DNA of 7,071 nucleotides, taken from positions 1 through 7,071 of the forward strand of contig SLFT01000194.1 of assembly GCA_007124105.1 (NCBI GenBank). The letters run 5' to 3'. This document shows, piece by piece, positions 1-5,029 of this stretch. The stretch comes from Candidatus Hydrogenedentota bacterium. GTDB lineage: Bacteria; Hydrogenedentota; Hydrogenedentia; Hydrogenedentales; CAITNO01. The notes under the pieces were generated by a model. The model did not search any database, was not told the origin of the DNA, and saw only the letters and a list, made by a program, of their open reading frames with translations. Each line of letters begins with the position of its first letter. Within the stretch, counting starts at the first letter, position 1. Made by a program: the position numbers and the translations under genes.

Positions 1-143
1 AGACGCTGCGGCGGCCTGTCAACCATCTTAACGAAATCAGCGCGCGAGCGCATTGAAATGCAAGCACCATTGCGATGGCGCGTGAAAACCCTGCGAAAAA
101 CGGGGCGGGCCTCGGTTCTTCCGCCCGTTGCACTAAAGATAAC
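1..143. other. Left-edge non-coding stretch
   Basis: I see no gene I can support here. On the plus strand, one frame beginning at position 3 is open from the window edge to a TGA at 54-56. It could be the last 17 codons of a gene lying to the left, but that is too short to judge. A short GC-rich inverted repeat (CGGGC near 107-111 with GCCCG near 122-126) follows and could be a weak second hairpin. A TTGACA-like hexamer on the minus strand at 17-22 would have its partner outside the window, so no promoter is called. Confidence 0.4.
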
Positions 144-177
144 AAAGCGGGCCGGATATTTTTCCCGGCCCGCTTTT
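144..177 (-). terminator. Rho-independent terminator after the Hsp20 operon
   Basis: A perfect 12-bp inverted repeat (AAAGCGGGCCGG at 144-155, CCGGCCCGCTTT at 165-176) encloses a 9-base loop. It lies about 40 bases past the stop codon of the last Hsp20 gene. Read on the minus strand, the stem is followed by GTTATCTTTAG, a modest U-rich tail. Read on the plus strand, it is followed by TTTTG, so it may work in both directions. The stem length and GC content make it the evident end of the Hsp20 transcript. Confidence 0.85.
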
Positions 178-217
178 GCGTCATGGTCGGCAATGTGTTC
201 ATGACGCTTCTATGTAA

Positions 218-685
218 TCAGGACACCTTGACGGCTATCCTGCGTCCTTTGGCTTCTTCCGTTTTTGGCAGGGTCACCGTCAACACGCCGTGTTTATACG
301 TGGCGTTCGCCTTGTCACGGTCTACTTCCGCCGGAAGCGGTACGACGCGATGGAAGGAACCGTAGCTGCTTTCGCTGTAGTAGTAGTTGCCTTCGCGCCG
401 TTCTTTGGACGCTTTCTTTTCACCGCGCAACACCAGCCGGTCCGCTTCGACTTCAACATCGAAGTCTTTCTTGTCAAGCCCGGGCAATTCTGCCCGAACT
501 ACCACTTCACTATCGCAGTCTTCGATGTCCACCGCAGGGCCGCTAAGGTTCTGCCAAAACGCCGTCATGGCGCGACTGTTGTCCTCGTCCGCGCGTTCAG
601 GCAACCAGCGGTCAACCGCCTGCAGGGCCCGGCTGCGCAAATCGTTTACACCTGTCCTCCAGGTTGTCGGCATTAAATCTCTCAC
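218..685 (-). CDS. Hsp20/alpha-crystallin family small heat-shock protein (third gene of the cassette)
   Basis: This is a small heat-shock protein: an ATP-independent cytoplasmic holdase that assembles into oligomers and keeps unfolding proteins soluble for refolding by DnaK/ClpB. From a GTG start at 685 it is 155 residues long. An N-terminal arm of about 50 residues is followed by an alpha-crystallin domain at about 51-145. The domain carries the ELPGLDKKDFDVEVE segment, FHRVVPLP and the hallmark A-x-x-x-x-G-V-L-T-V-T-LPK (here AxxxHGVL-like, with His where many members have Asn). The C-terminal IAVKV (150-154) is the I-x-I/V anchoring motif. The longer start at 694 is a GTG that overlaps the AGGAGG site (694-699), so it cannot be served by it. 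The GTG at 685 sits 8 bases downstream of that site. There is a single Cys at 57. It is separated by 62 bases from the gene upstream and followed by a terminator, so it is the last gene of a three-gene operon. The family assignment is firm; the exact start is likely rather than certain. Confidence 0.93.
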   Translation of the reverse strand: MRDLMPTTWRTGVNDLRSRALQAVDRWLPERADEDNSRAMTAFWQNLSGPAVDIEDCDSEVVVRAELPGLDKKDFDVEVEADRLVLRGEKKASKERREGNYYYSESSYGSFHRVVPLPAEVDRDKANATYKHGVLTVTLPKTEEAKGRRIAVKVS

Positions 686-693
686 AGTAGACA

Positions 694-699
694 CCTCCT
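694..699 (-). promoter_or_regulatory. Strong ribosome binding site that decides the start of the third Hsp20 gene
   Basis: The minus strand reads AAAGGAGGTG here. The AGGAGG core overlaps the most upstream in-frame GTG (692-694). Translation should therefore begin at the next in-frame GTG (683-685), 8 bases away, rather than at the longest-frame start. Confidence 0.75.
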
Positions 700-747
700 T
701 TCATCTTTCACTCTTCAACCCACTGCGATTCAACCGCGGCGACGCGT

Positions 748-1140
748 TTATTGCGCCACGTTCACGGCAATCTTGCGTGGCTGCTGCTCGGCCACCTTCG
801 GCAGATGGATGGTGAGAACGCCATACTTCATTTCAGCCGAAATCTTGGACTGGTCTACGGCGTCGCTCAACTGGAACTGCCTGAAGAAGGGCAACAGCTG
901 ATATTCACGACCCGCAATTTCCTTGTCCAATTGATGTTTGGGGGTTGCTTTCAGGGTTAATATATTCTTTTCAACATTCACGTCAATTTTCTCTTTTTCA
1001 ACGCCGGGCAAATCGGCCACCACCACCAGTCCGTTTTCCGTCTCGAAAATATCCACTGGCGGGGTCAGTGTGCGCGTTTCCTCGCGCGTATCCGGTACGT
1101 TCTTCTCCGTATTGGCCGGCACAGTCGTTTCTTTCATCAT
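748..1140 (-). CDS. Hsp20/alpha-crystallin family small heat-shock protein (second gene of the cassette)
   Basis: This is a second small heat-shock chaperone paralogue, 130 residues from the ATG at 1140. The N-terminal arm is short (about 27 residues) and rich in Thr, Glu and Lys. The alpha-crystallin domain (about 27-117) begins with TPPVDIFETENGLVVVADLPGV and ends with A-x-x-x-Y-G-V-L-T-I-H-LPK, where Tyr replaces the usual Asn before Gly. The C-terminus has IAVNV (124-128), the I-x-I/V oligomerisation motif. A GTG at 1146 would add two codons, but it overlaps the AGGAGG site (1146-1151). The tandem ATG codons at 1140 and 1137 lie 5 and 8 bases from that site, and either may be used. The sequence differs clearly from its two neighbours, so these are old paralogues able to form mixed or separate oligomers (inference), not recent duplicates. 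It lies 42 bases after the first gene and belongs to the same operon. Confidence 0.93.
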   Translation of the reverse strand: MMKETTVPANTEKNVPDTREETRTLTPPVDIFETENGLVVVADLPGVEKEKIDVNVEKNILTLKATPKHQLDKEIAGREYQLLPFFRQFQLSDAVDQSKISAEMKYGVLTIHLPKVAEQQPRKIAVNVAQ

Positions 1141-1145
1141 GGACA

Positions 1146-1151
1146 CCTCCT
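1146..1151 (-). promoter_or_regulatory. Strong ribosome binding site that decides the start of the second Hsp20 gene
   Basis: AGGAGG on the minus strand is followed by TGTCC and then two consecutive ATG codons. The same AGGAGGTGTC context precedes the third Hsp20 gene. It rules out the longer GTG start at 1146, which lies inside the site itself. Confidence 0.75.
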
Positions 1152-1182
1152 CTCGTTGTTGTCGCGGTTGTTTCGCGTTTTG

Positions 1183-1647
1183 TTAACTCACTTTTACTGC
1201 AATCTGCTTGGGCTTCGCTTCGGCGTGTTTCGGGAGCGTCAGCAACAGCAATCCATTCTTGTATTCGGCTTTTACCTTGTCGCCTTCCACTTCGGTAGGC
1301 AGCGCTATAACACGGGTGAATTTGCCCGCGCCGCGTTCACTGCGATGGAAGGCCTCCGCTTTGATGTCGGGGTTGATGGCGGTCTTCTCGCCGGCGATGC
1401 GCAGCTGGTCGCGCAGTACGGTCACTTCGATGGTTTCGGGATTCAGACCAGGCGCCAGCGCTTCCACATAGACATTGTCCTTGTCTTCGCCAATGTTGAT
1501 CAGCGGATAGGCCCGCGCCGAAACCCCGGGCAGAAAAGCCGACCGCGCATAGCGGCCTCGCGGCGAATCGAATTGCTGAAGCAATTGGTCCATTTCACGC
1601 CGGATGGCTTCCAGCCCTTGAATGGGTTCCCAGAAAAAGGATGTCAT
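1183..1647 (-). CDS. Hsp20/alpha-crystallin family small heat-shock protein (first gene of the cassette)
   Basis: This is the promoter-proximal small heat-shock chaperone, 154 residues long. The N-terminal arm (1-45) has the pattern common in bacterial Hsp20 proteins: W-x-P near the start (FFWEPIQGLE), then an amphipathic helix (IRREMDQLLQQF). The alpha-crystallin domain spans about 46-142, with EALAPGLNPETIEV, RSERGAGKFTRVIALP and the signature A-E-Y-K-N-G-L-L-L-L-T-LPK (127-139), which keeps the canonical Asn-Gly. The C-terminal IAVKV (149-153) is the I-x-I/V motif that docks onto a neighbouring subunit. The ATG at 1647 lies 7 bases from a perfect AGGAGG (1655-1660), so the start is secure. 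It is the first gene after the predicted sigma-54 promoter at 1727-1743. Confidence 0.95.
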   Translation of the reverse strand: MTSFFWEPIQGLEAIRREMDQLLQQFDSPRGRYARSAFLPGVSARAYPLINIGEDKDNVYVEALAPGLNPETIEVTVLRDQLRIAGEKTAINPDIKAEAFHRSERGAGKFTRVIALPTEVEGDKVKAEYKNGLLLLTLPKHAEAKPKQIAVKVS

Positions 1648-1726
1648 GGTGATTCCTCCTTTCTATCTTGTTACGGGTTGTTTGTTCTCGGGTATCTTCA
1701 ATAGATTCAACTGTCACCTGCTATAA

Positions 1727-1743
1727 GGCAAGTTGGATGCCAA
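1727..1743 (-). promoter_or_regulatory. Predicted sigma-54 (-24/-12) promoter for the Hsp20 operon
   Basis: The minus strand reads TTGGCATCCAACTTGCC. The established sigma-54 consensus is TGGCAC-N5-TTGC(A/T), with GG at -24 and GC at -12. Here TGGCA and TTGC are both intact and the GG-N10-GC spacing is exact (GG at 1740-1741, GC at 1728-1729). The predicted transcription start is about 1716, giving a leader of about 69 bases to the ATG at 1647. I found no better sigma-70 pair, no sigma-32-like pair and no CIRCE inverted repeat in front of the operon. The match is seen directly; use of the site is inferred. Confidence 0.65.
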
Positions 1744-1862
1744 TTTGTGGCTTAAGACAGAGGAAAGCGATAAGATATTCATTTTCGGTTATATAGCCCG
1801 TCTGAGCGACAGGCATGGCCGACGCGCATACCGATATTGCGACAGGTAAGGGTTGCAGTACA

Positions 1863-1876
1863 AAACAGCGCTGTTT
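1863..1876. repeat. Perfect 14-bp palindrome upstream of the Hsp20 promoter
   Basis: AAACAGCGCTGTTT is its own reverse complement. It lies about 147-160 bp upstream of the predicted start of the Hsp20 transcript, a position suited to a dimeric activator or repressor. As RNA it would give only a weak 5-bp hairpin, so it is less likely to be the missing terminator of the amidohydrolase gene, although four T residues do follow it on the minus strand. Confidence 0.5.
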
Positions 1877-1893
1877 CAAATTGAATCGCTTGT

Positions 1894-1921
1894 GCGGAGG
1901 GGTTGCGTTGCGCGGAGGGGT
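1894..1921. repeat. Direct repeat GCGGAGGGGT, two copies
   Basis: Two exact copies of GCGGAGGGGT lie at 1894-1903 and 1912-1921, 18 bp apart. The second copy overlaps the first base of the 10-bp array. They extend the repeat-dense block upstream of the Hsp20 promoter. Function is unknown. Confidence 0.6.
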
Positions 1922-1980
1922 GACGGATGCGGTCAGACACAGTCGAACACAGTCCGAAACAGTCAGACAATGTCGGATGC
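1921..1980. repeat. Six-unit tandem array with an exact 10-bp period (putative upstream activator sites)
   Basis: Six consecutive 10-base units share the pattern NGTCNGANNC. Position 2 is G in 6/6, position 3 T in 5/6, position 4 C in 6/6, position 6 G in 5/6, position 7 A in 6/6 and position 10 C in 5/6. Several units contain GTCNGAC, a short palindrome, and the two end units share CGGATGC. A 10-bp period is about one helical turn, so the sites would lie on one face of the DNA. The array is 205-264 bp upstream of the predicted sigma-54 start, the usual range for enhancer-binding protein sites. It begins 12 bases past the amidohydrolase stop codon. The units are too short, and too different, for a CRISPR array. 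Confidence 0.7.
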
Positions 1981-1992
1981 GTTGGAAGGGCG

Positions 1993-3723
1993 CTAATTTC
2001 TTCTCAGCAGTTTGCCGGGCAACGGTTCAAGGTTACAGCGGTCGCCGTTTACCACGTGTTGTCCGTTGATGAACACATGTTCGATGCCGTCCGGGAAATG
2101 GGCTGGGTCGGTGAAGGTTGCTTTTGAACCGATGGCGTTGTAGTCAAAGACCACCACATCGGCATAAGCGTTTTCGGCGATGTGTCCACGGTCGCGCAAG
2201 CTGAACTGTTCGGCTGCGAGGCCGGTCATTTTTCGGATGGCGTTTTCAAGGGGCAACAGTTTCTTTTCGCGGACGTAGCGCCCCAGATAACGCGGATAAC
2301 AGCCGTAGAACAGCTGTGACGGTATGCCGCCGCCCATGAGAATGGCGTCGGTGGAGATCATGACCTCAGGATGGACCAGCCCGGCAAAGGAGCTGCGTTC
2401 AGTAAACGCGTCATCCGGTTCTGCCATACTTTCGAAGGCGAGCACGTGTCCATTCTCTTCGATCAACAGATCGCACACGGCATCCAGCGGATGTACGCCC
2501 CGCTCGCGCGCGATCTCGGTCACGCTCATGCCCTCGAGCCGTTTGTTCTTCTCGGAAGCCACAGACATGATGCGCGCGCAGCCCCAACCCATAAGCCTGA
2601 AAAGATTCAGCGTCCATGCGTCCGGGCCAGTATGGGGCCATTCCATTTTCCCGTGCTCAATGCTGTGCAGGATGCGTTTGCGCTGTTCCGGGTCCTTGAA
2701 TCGTTCAAGCACTTCTTCGACGGTGCCCATGACAGACCAAGGCGGGAAGAACGCAAGGATATGGGTGAACCCGGTGGTGGTGGGCATGATATCGGCGCGT
2801 ACGGCAGCGCCACGGCTTCGCGCGGCGGTTATCTGTTTGAGCCGTGCAGCCATTGGCTGGTCAAGCGGAATAGGCGGCACCCAGTACTTAGAGAGTCGCG
2901 CCATGGCGCGCACCACCTTTTGGAACAGAGGTCCTAGCCGCCCGTAATCAGGCACCCAAAACAAATGGGAAATCTGGGCGGGTACATCACATTTTTCGGC
3001 TACCTCGATCACTTCGTCAATGGCGCGGTCGAGGGTATTGGAATAACTACGCAGGTGACTGGTAAAAATACCGCCGCGCTGATGCAGTTCTTCGCCCAGG
3101 GCCAACAGTTCGCGGCTGTCGCTCTGACTGCCGGGCATGTACTGCAAGCCTGTGGACAGACCGATGGCGCCCTCATCCAGCGCCTGGGCCAGGGCGCGTT
3201 TCATAGCGACAATTTCATCATCCGACGCTGTGCGCGATTCCATACCCATGGCGTTAAGGCGCAGCAATCCATGCGGCGCGAGAATGGCGGCGTTCAATGG
3301 CAGCCCTTTTTGCTCCACATAGCCGAAATAGTCGCCCATGCTTTGCCAGTGCGCCTCCGACTCGAAATCAATCTGCGTAAAAATGTTCACGTAGTTTTCG
3401 ACGGCGTCGCGATAGGCATCGCCCAGCGGCGCCATGGCCATGCCGCAATTGCCGCCCACAAAGGTGGTGATGCCCTGGCGCACAAGCGGCTCGAGGAGCG
3501 CGGCGCTATTTTCACGATAGAGCGACAGGTCGGCGTGCGAATGGGGGTCAACAAAGCCCGGACTGATATGTTTGCCCTGCGCGTCAATCTCCACCGCTGC
3601 GGTTGCGCCATTGGCCTTTCCGACCAGTGTAATCCGGTCGCCCTCAAAACCAACATCCGCCTGAAATGCGGGAGCGCCTGTCCCATCCACTACCATGCCG
3701 TTGCGCATCAATACATCAAACAT
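1993..3723 (-). CDS. Amidohydrolase of the N-acyl-D-amino-acid deacylase (D-aminoacylase) family
   Basis: This is a metal-dependent amidohydrolase, 576 residues, related to D-aminoacylases that hydrolyse N-acyl-D-amino acids to a free D-amino acid and a carboxylate. Visible family features in order are the N-terminal beta-sandwich start (VLMRNGMVVDGTGAPAF), the metal motif H-S-H (61 and 63, in GFVDPHSHADL) and the hallmark G-N-C-G with Cys93. They continue with GLSTGLQYMPGSQSDSREL (about 188-206), His223 (TSHLRSYS), His253 (ISHLFW), Asp459 (ISTDA) and a C-terminal beta strand set (YADVVVFD, VFINGQHVVNGD). In known D-aminoacylases the equivalent Cys and His residues bind zinc and the Asp is catalytic. 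It is longer than the roughly 480-residue classical enzymes because of extra sequence between His253 and Asp459. There is no signal peptide, so it should be cytoplasmic. The ATG at 3723 has AAGGA 7 bases upstream and its own promoter. The true substrate cannot be read from sequence; many relatives are uncharacterised. Confidence 0.9.
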   Translation of the reverse strand: MFDVLMRNGMVVDGTGAPAFQADVGFEGDRITLVGKANGATAAVEIDAQGKHISPGFVDPHSHADLSLYRENSAALLEPLVRQGITTFVGGNCGMAMAPLGDAYRDAVENYVNIFTQIDFESEAHWQSMGDYFGYVEQKGLPLNAAILAPHGLLRLNAMGMESRTASDDEIVAMKRALAQALDEGAIGLSTGLQYMPGSQSDSRELLALGEELHQRGGIFTSHLRSYSNTLDRAIDEVIEVAEKCDVPAQISHLFWVPDYGRLGPLFQKVVRAMARLSKYWVPPIPLDQPMAARLKQITAARSRGAAVRADIMPTTTGFTHILAFFPPWSVMGTVEEVLERFKDPEQRKRILHSIEHGKMEWPHTGPDAWTLNLFRLMGWGCARIMSVASEKNKRLEGMSVTEIARERGVHPLDAVCDLLIEENGHVLAFESMAEPDDAFTERSSFAGLVHPEVMISTDAILMGGGIPSQLFYGCYPRYLGRYVREKKLLPLENAIRKMTGLAAEQFSLRDRGHIAENAYADVVVFDYNAIGSKATFTDPAHFPDGIEHVFINGQHVVNGDRCNLEPLPGKLLRRN

Positions 3724-3753
3724 AACCAGTTCCTTTCATCCGTTGTTGCGCCC

Positions 3754-3781
3754 AGTATAACATAACAACGAACGCGGTCAT
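3754..3781 (-). promoter_or_regulatory. Sigma-70-like promoter of the amidohydrolase gene
   Basis: The minus strand has ATGACC (3776-3781, 4 of 6 to TTGACA), a 16-base spacer and TATACT (3754-3759, 5 of 6 to TATAAT). Transcription would start near 3747, giving a leader of about 24 bases that contains the AAGGA ribosome binding site at 3731-3735. This suggests that the amidohydrolase is transcribed separately from the gene upstream, from which it is 124 bases away. Confidence 0.55.
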
Positions 3782-3847
3782 GAGAAACCGTTCTGCTGCC
3801 GCTCCCCCGCGCATATTCGGTAATGGGCCTGGGCCAGCGCCCCGATG

Positions 3848-4444
3848 TCAAGGCGTCTCCGTGTCTGACGCATCTTCCTCCGACGCGGTGTGCAAGAGGG
3901 CTTTCTTCATCTGACGCAACAGCGTGGCGCATGAAGCGTCTGTCTCGGGTATGGTCCGCTCCATCCAGTCCAATACTGCCCTAAGAACATGGCGTCGCCA
4001 ACGTTCGGTGGGTCGCGCCAGTTCTTCGCGCAAATACAATGCGTCCCGCAGTAGCGTGCGACGCGCTTCCCCATCCAGAGCGGTCTGTTCGACATGTTCC
4101 GTAAAACGCTCGGCCAGCAACGGCAAGCCTGTCAACCCATCCTCCGCTTCTTGTTCGGCGGCGGGAAAACGCGCGTTGAACTCGTAATAGTTCTCCACGA
4201 CGTCAACGCCTTTGGCCGTAATGCGCGCCCCGGAAAACAAGGGCGGCGCATAGCCCATCAGCAGTTCCACAAGCCCGCTATCGTGAAGGTAATGGATATT
4301 GACAACCAGGTCGTCACGGGTAAGACCGTATTTCTCGAAGAAATCCTGCGGCTCGGTGGAAGCCAAGGGGTCTTCAAGATAACGATCATACAATATCCGC
4401 AAAATGCGACGGCGCGCCGCTTTCAGTCGTCGTGTAACGTCCAT
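3848..4444 (-). CDS. Uncharacterised protein with a winged-helix-like N-terminus
   Basis: I do not recognise a named family for this 198-residue protein. The first 85 residues look like a winged helix-turn-helix: a basic helix (RRLKAARRRILRILYDRYL), a second helix (PQDFFEKYGL), a third (RDDLVVNIHYLHDSGLVELL) and a beta hairpin (FSGARITAKGVDVVE). The phrase 'xITAKGxDxxE' is common in winged-helix domains. Residues about 95-180 are helical and rich in Arg, Glu and Leu, probably a coiled or bundled partner domain. The last 15 residues are acidic. There are no membrane segments or signal peptide. The ATG at 4444 has no good Shine-Dalgarno sequence. It lies 17 bases after the stop of a start-less reading frame on the same strand and 124 bases before the amidohydrolase. 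A DNA-binding regulatory role is possible but inferred only from the fold-like pattern. Confidence 0.75.
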   Translation of the reverse strand: MDVTRRLKAARRRILRILYDRYLEDPLASTEPQDFFEKYGLTRDDLVVNIHYLHDSGLVELLMGYAPPLFSGARITAKGVDVVENYYEFNARFPAAEQEAEDGLTGLPLLAERFTEHVEQTALDGEARRTLLRDALYLREELARPTERWRRHVLRAVLDWMERTIPETDASCATLLRQMKKALLHTASEEDASDTETP

Positions 4445-4461
4445 ATTTCGGCAGAATCTTT

Positions 4462-4677
4462 TTATGTTGTTGTAACGATTATCCGCATTCGGTCCCGGGC
4501 GGCTTCAACAGCGGGCGTCACCGGCGTCTGGTTAAGCATCTCAACACCCACCGTGAATTCTAGTTCTGGCACAATATACAAATGCCCAACGCCCAAATCA
4601 TGAAATAGCGACTGTGCATAATACCAGGGTTCTTTACTATGCTGTAGTACAACAAAAACTATAGCACAGGAACGCGG
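4462..4677 (-). pseudogene. Protein-like reading frame without a start: probable gene remnant or frameshifted gene
   Basis: This 71-codon frame runs from just after an in-frame TGA (4678-4680) to a TAA at 4462-4464. Its product has a protein-like composition (for example IVFVVLQHSKEPWYYAQ, GHLYIVPELEFTVGVEM and PAVEAARDRMRIIV), with alternating strand-like and helix-like stretches. It has no ATG near its beginning. In another frame an ATG at 4681 opens MTAFLCYSF and then stops at a TAG. Removing one T from the five-T run at 4654-4658 would join the two into an uninterrupted 70-codon-class frame. The end lies 17 bases before the ATG of the winged-helix-like gene, the spacing of an operon neighbour. 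Alternatives are a chance open frame or a leader region, since a possible promoter sits inside it. I do not recognise the family. Confidence 0.35.
4658..4666 (-). promoter_or_regulatory. Possible extended -10 promoter toward the winged-helix-like gene
   Basis: The minus strand reads TGCTATAGT, an extended -10 (TGN plus TATAGT, 5 of 6 to TATAAT). The hexamer 17 bases upstream, CGTACA, matches the -35 consensus at only 3 of 6 positions. If used, transcription would start near 4651 and give the gene at 4444 a leader of about 200 bases that covers most of the start-less frame. Confidence 0.35.
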
Positions 4678-4686
4678 TCATGTACG

Positions 4687-4707
4687 AACGCGCAAACGAC
4701 GCGCGTT
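4687..4707. repeat. Short inverted repeat upstream of the start-less frame
   Basis: AACGCGC (4687-4693) and GCGCGTT (4701-4707) form a perfect 7-bp inverted repeat with a 7-base loop. There is no T run on either side, so it is not a terminator. It sits about 25-45 bp upstream of the leftward -10 element, where an operator could lie. Confidence 0.35.
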
Positions 4708-4932
4708 GAGATAAATGGCTGCGCACCATGCGACAGGCGCCTACGGGAATACCTTGCTCCAGGATACACAAGTGCAGGTACTGGGCCTTGTTGGTATATT
4801 GGTTTCAGTCTAACAGCGTTCTTTCGTTGACATGAGAATAAGGAGCGCTTGTTTCTCTTGGGCCGTAATAGGCAGGCGCGCATTTCATCCTTTCATCATC
4901 GGCTGTTTGCATGGCGCGGTACGCAATGAATT

Positions 4933-4941
4933 TGCTATGAT
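4933..4941 (+). promoter_or_regulatory. Extended -10 promoter of the PHP-domain gene
   Basis: The plus strand has TTGCTATGAT, in which a TGC precedes TATGAT (5 of 6 to TATAAT). No good -35 hexamer is seen 16-18 bases upstream, which extended -10 promoters can tolerate. Transcription would begin near 4948 and leave a leader of about 80 bases before the ATG at 5030. Confidence 0.45.
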
Positions 4942-5029
4942 CGCGGCTGACGCGTGATAAGAATACGGGGGACGCCCCTCGTTTATTAGTGAAATTTCTT
5001 GCCTTTTCGGCATAACAGGAAGGACCTTC

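Larger units (their letters stand above)
1648..1992. other. 345-base non-coding control region upstream of the Hsp20 operon
   Basis: No protein-like reading frame is visible. The region lies between the 3' end of the amidohydrolase and the first Hsp20 gene, both on the minus strand. From the Hsp20 side outward it holds the ribosome binding site (1655-1660), a leader of about 69 bases, a -24/-12 promoter (1727-1743) and an AT-rich stretch (about 1765-1800). Beyond that are two copies of GCGACAGG (1806-1813 and 1839-1846, 33 bp apart), a perfect 14-bp palindrome (1863-1876), two copies of GCGGAGGGGT (1894-1903 and 1912-1921) and a six-unit 10-bp repeat array (1921-1980). No convincing terminator for the amidohydrolase gene is present. 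The density of short repeats points to a regulatory region. Confidence 0.7.
4445..5029. other. 585-base stretch between divergent genes
   Basis: This stretch separates the winged-helix-like gene (minus) from the PHP-domain gene (plus). It contains the start-less, protein-like frame at 4462-4677 (minus), an extended -10 element pointing left at 4658-4666, a 7-bp inverted repeat with a 7-base loop at 4687-4707 (AACGCGC / GCGCGTT), and an extended -10 element pointing right at 4933-4941. The leader of the PHP gene has a short GGGG/CCCC hairpin near 4965-4978. I see no intact gene and no RNA gene in 4682-5029. Confidence 0.55.

Noticed and set aside
686..694. Longer GTG start for the third Hsp20 gene at 694
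   Set aside because: The GTG overlaps the AGGAGG ribosome binding site itself; the next GTG at 685 is properly spaced.
1141..1146. Longer GTG start for the second Hsp20 gene at 1146
   Set aside because: It lies at the edge of the AGGAGG site; the ATG pair at 1140 and 1137 fits the spacing.
1648..1800. CIRCE element or sigma-32 promoter upstream of the Hsp20 genes
   Set aside because: I looked for TTAGCACTC-N9-GAGTGCTAA and for CTTGAA with CCCCAT at 13-15 bases and found neither on the minus strand.
1779..1970. Minus-strand 63-codon frame in the Hsp20 control region
   Set aside because: It is built largely from the repeat array and palindrome, and no ribosome binding site or protein-like pattern is visible.
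1921..1980. Repeat array as a CRISPR array
   Set aside because: Units are 10 bases with no spacers and with base changes between copies; CRISPR repeats are over 20 bases and separated by unique spacers.
2324..3765. Long plus-strand frames opposite the amidohydrolase gene
   Set aside because: They are antisense to a gene with clear family motifs, have low-complexity Arg/Ser-rich or patternless products and no plausible start signals.
3716..3781. Small minus-strand frame (MTAFVVMLYW...) before the amidohydrolase
   Set aside because: Its ATG lies in the predicted -35 element, upstream of the transcription start, and it has no ribosome binding site.
4094..4603. Plus-strand 169-codon frame across the winged-helix-like gene
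   Set aside because: It overlaps a better minus-strand gene and runs into non-coding sequence; the product shows no domain-like pattern.
4659..4883. Minus-strand 74-codon frame left of the PHP gene
   Set aside because: The product is patternless and rich in Arg and Ser, with no ribosome binding site and no relation to neighbouring genes.
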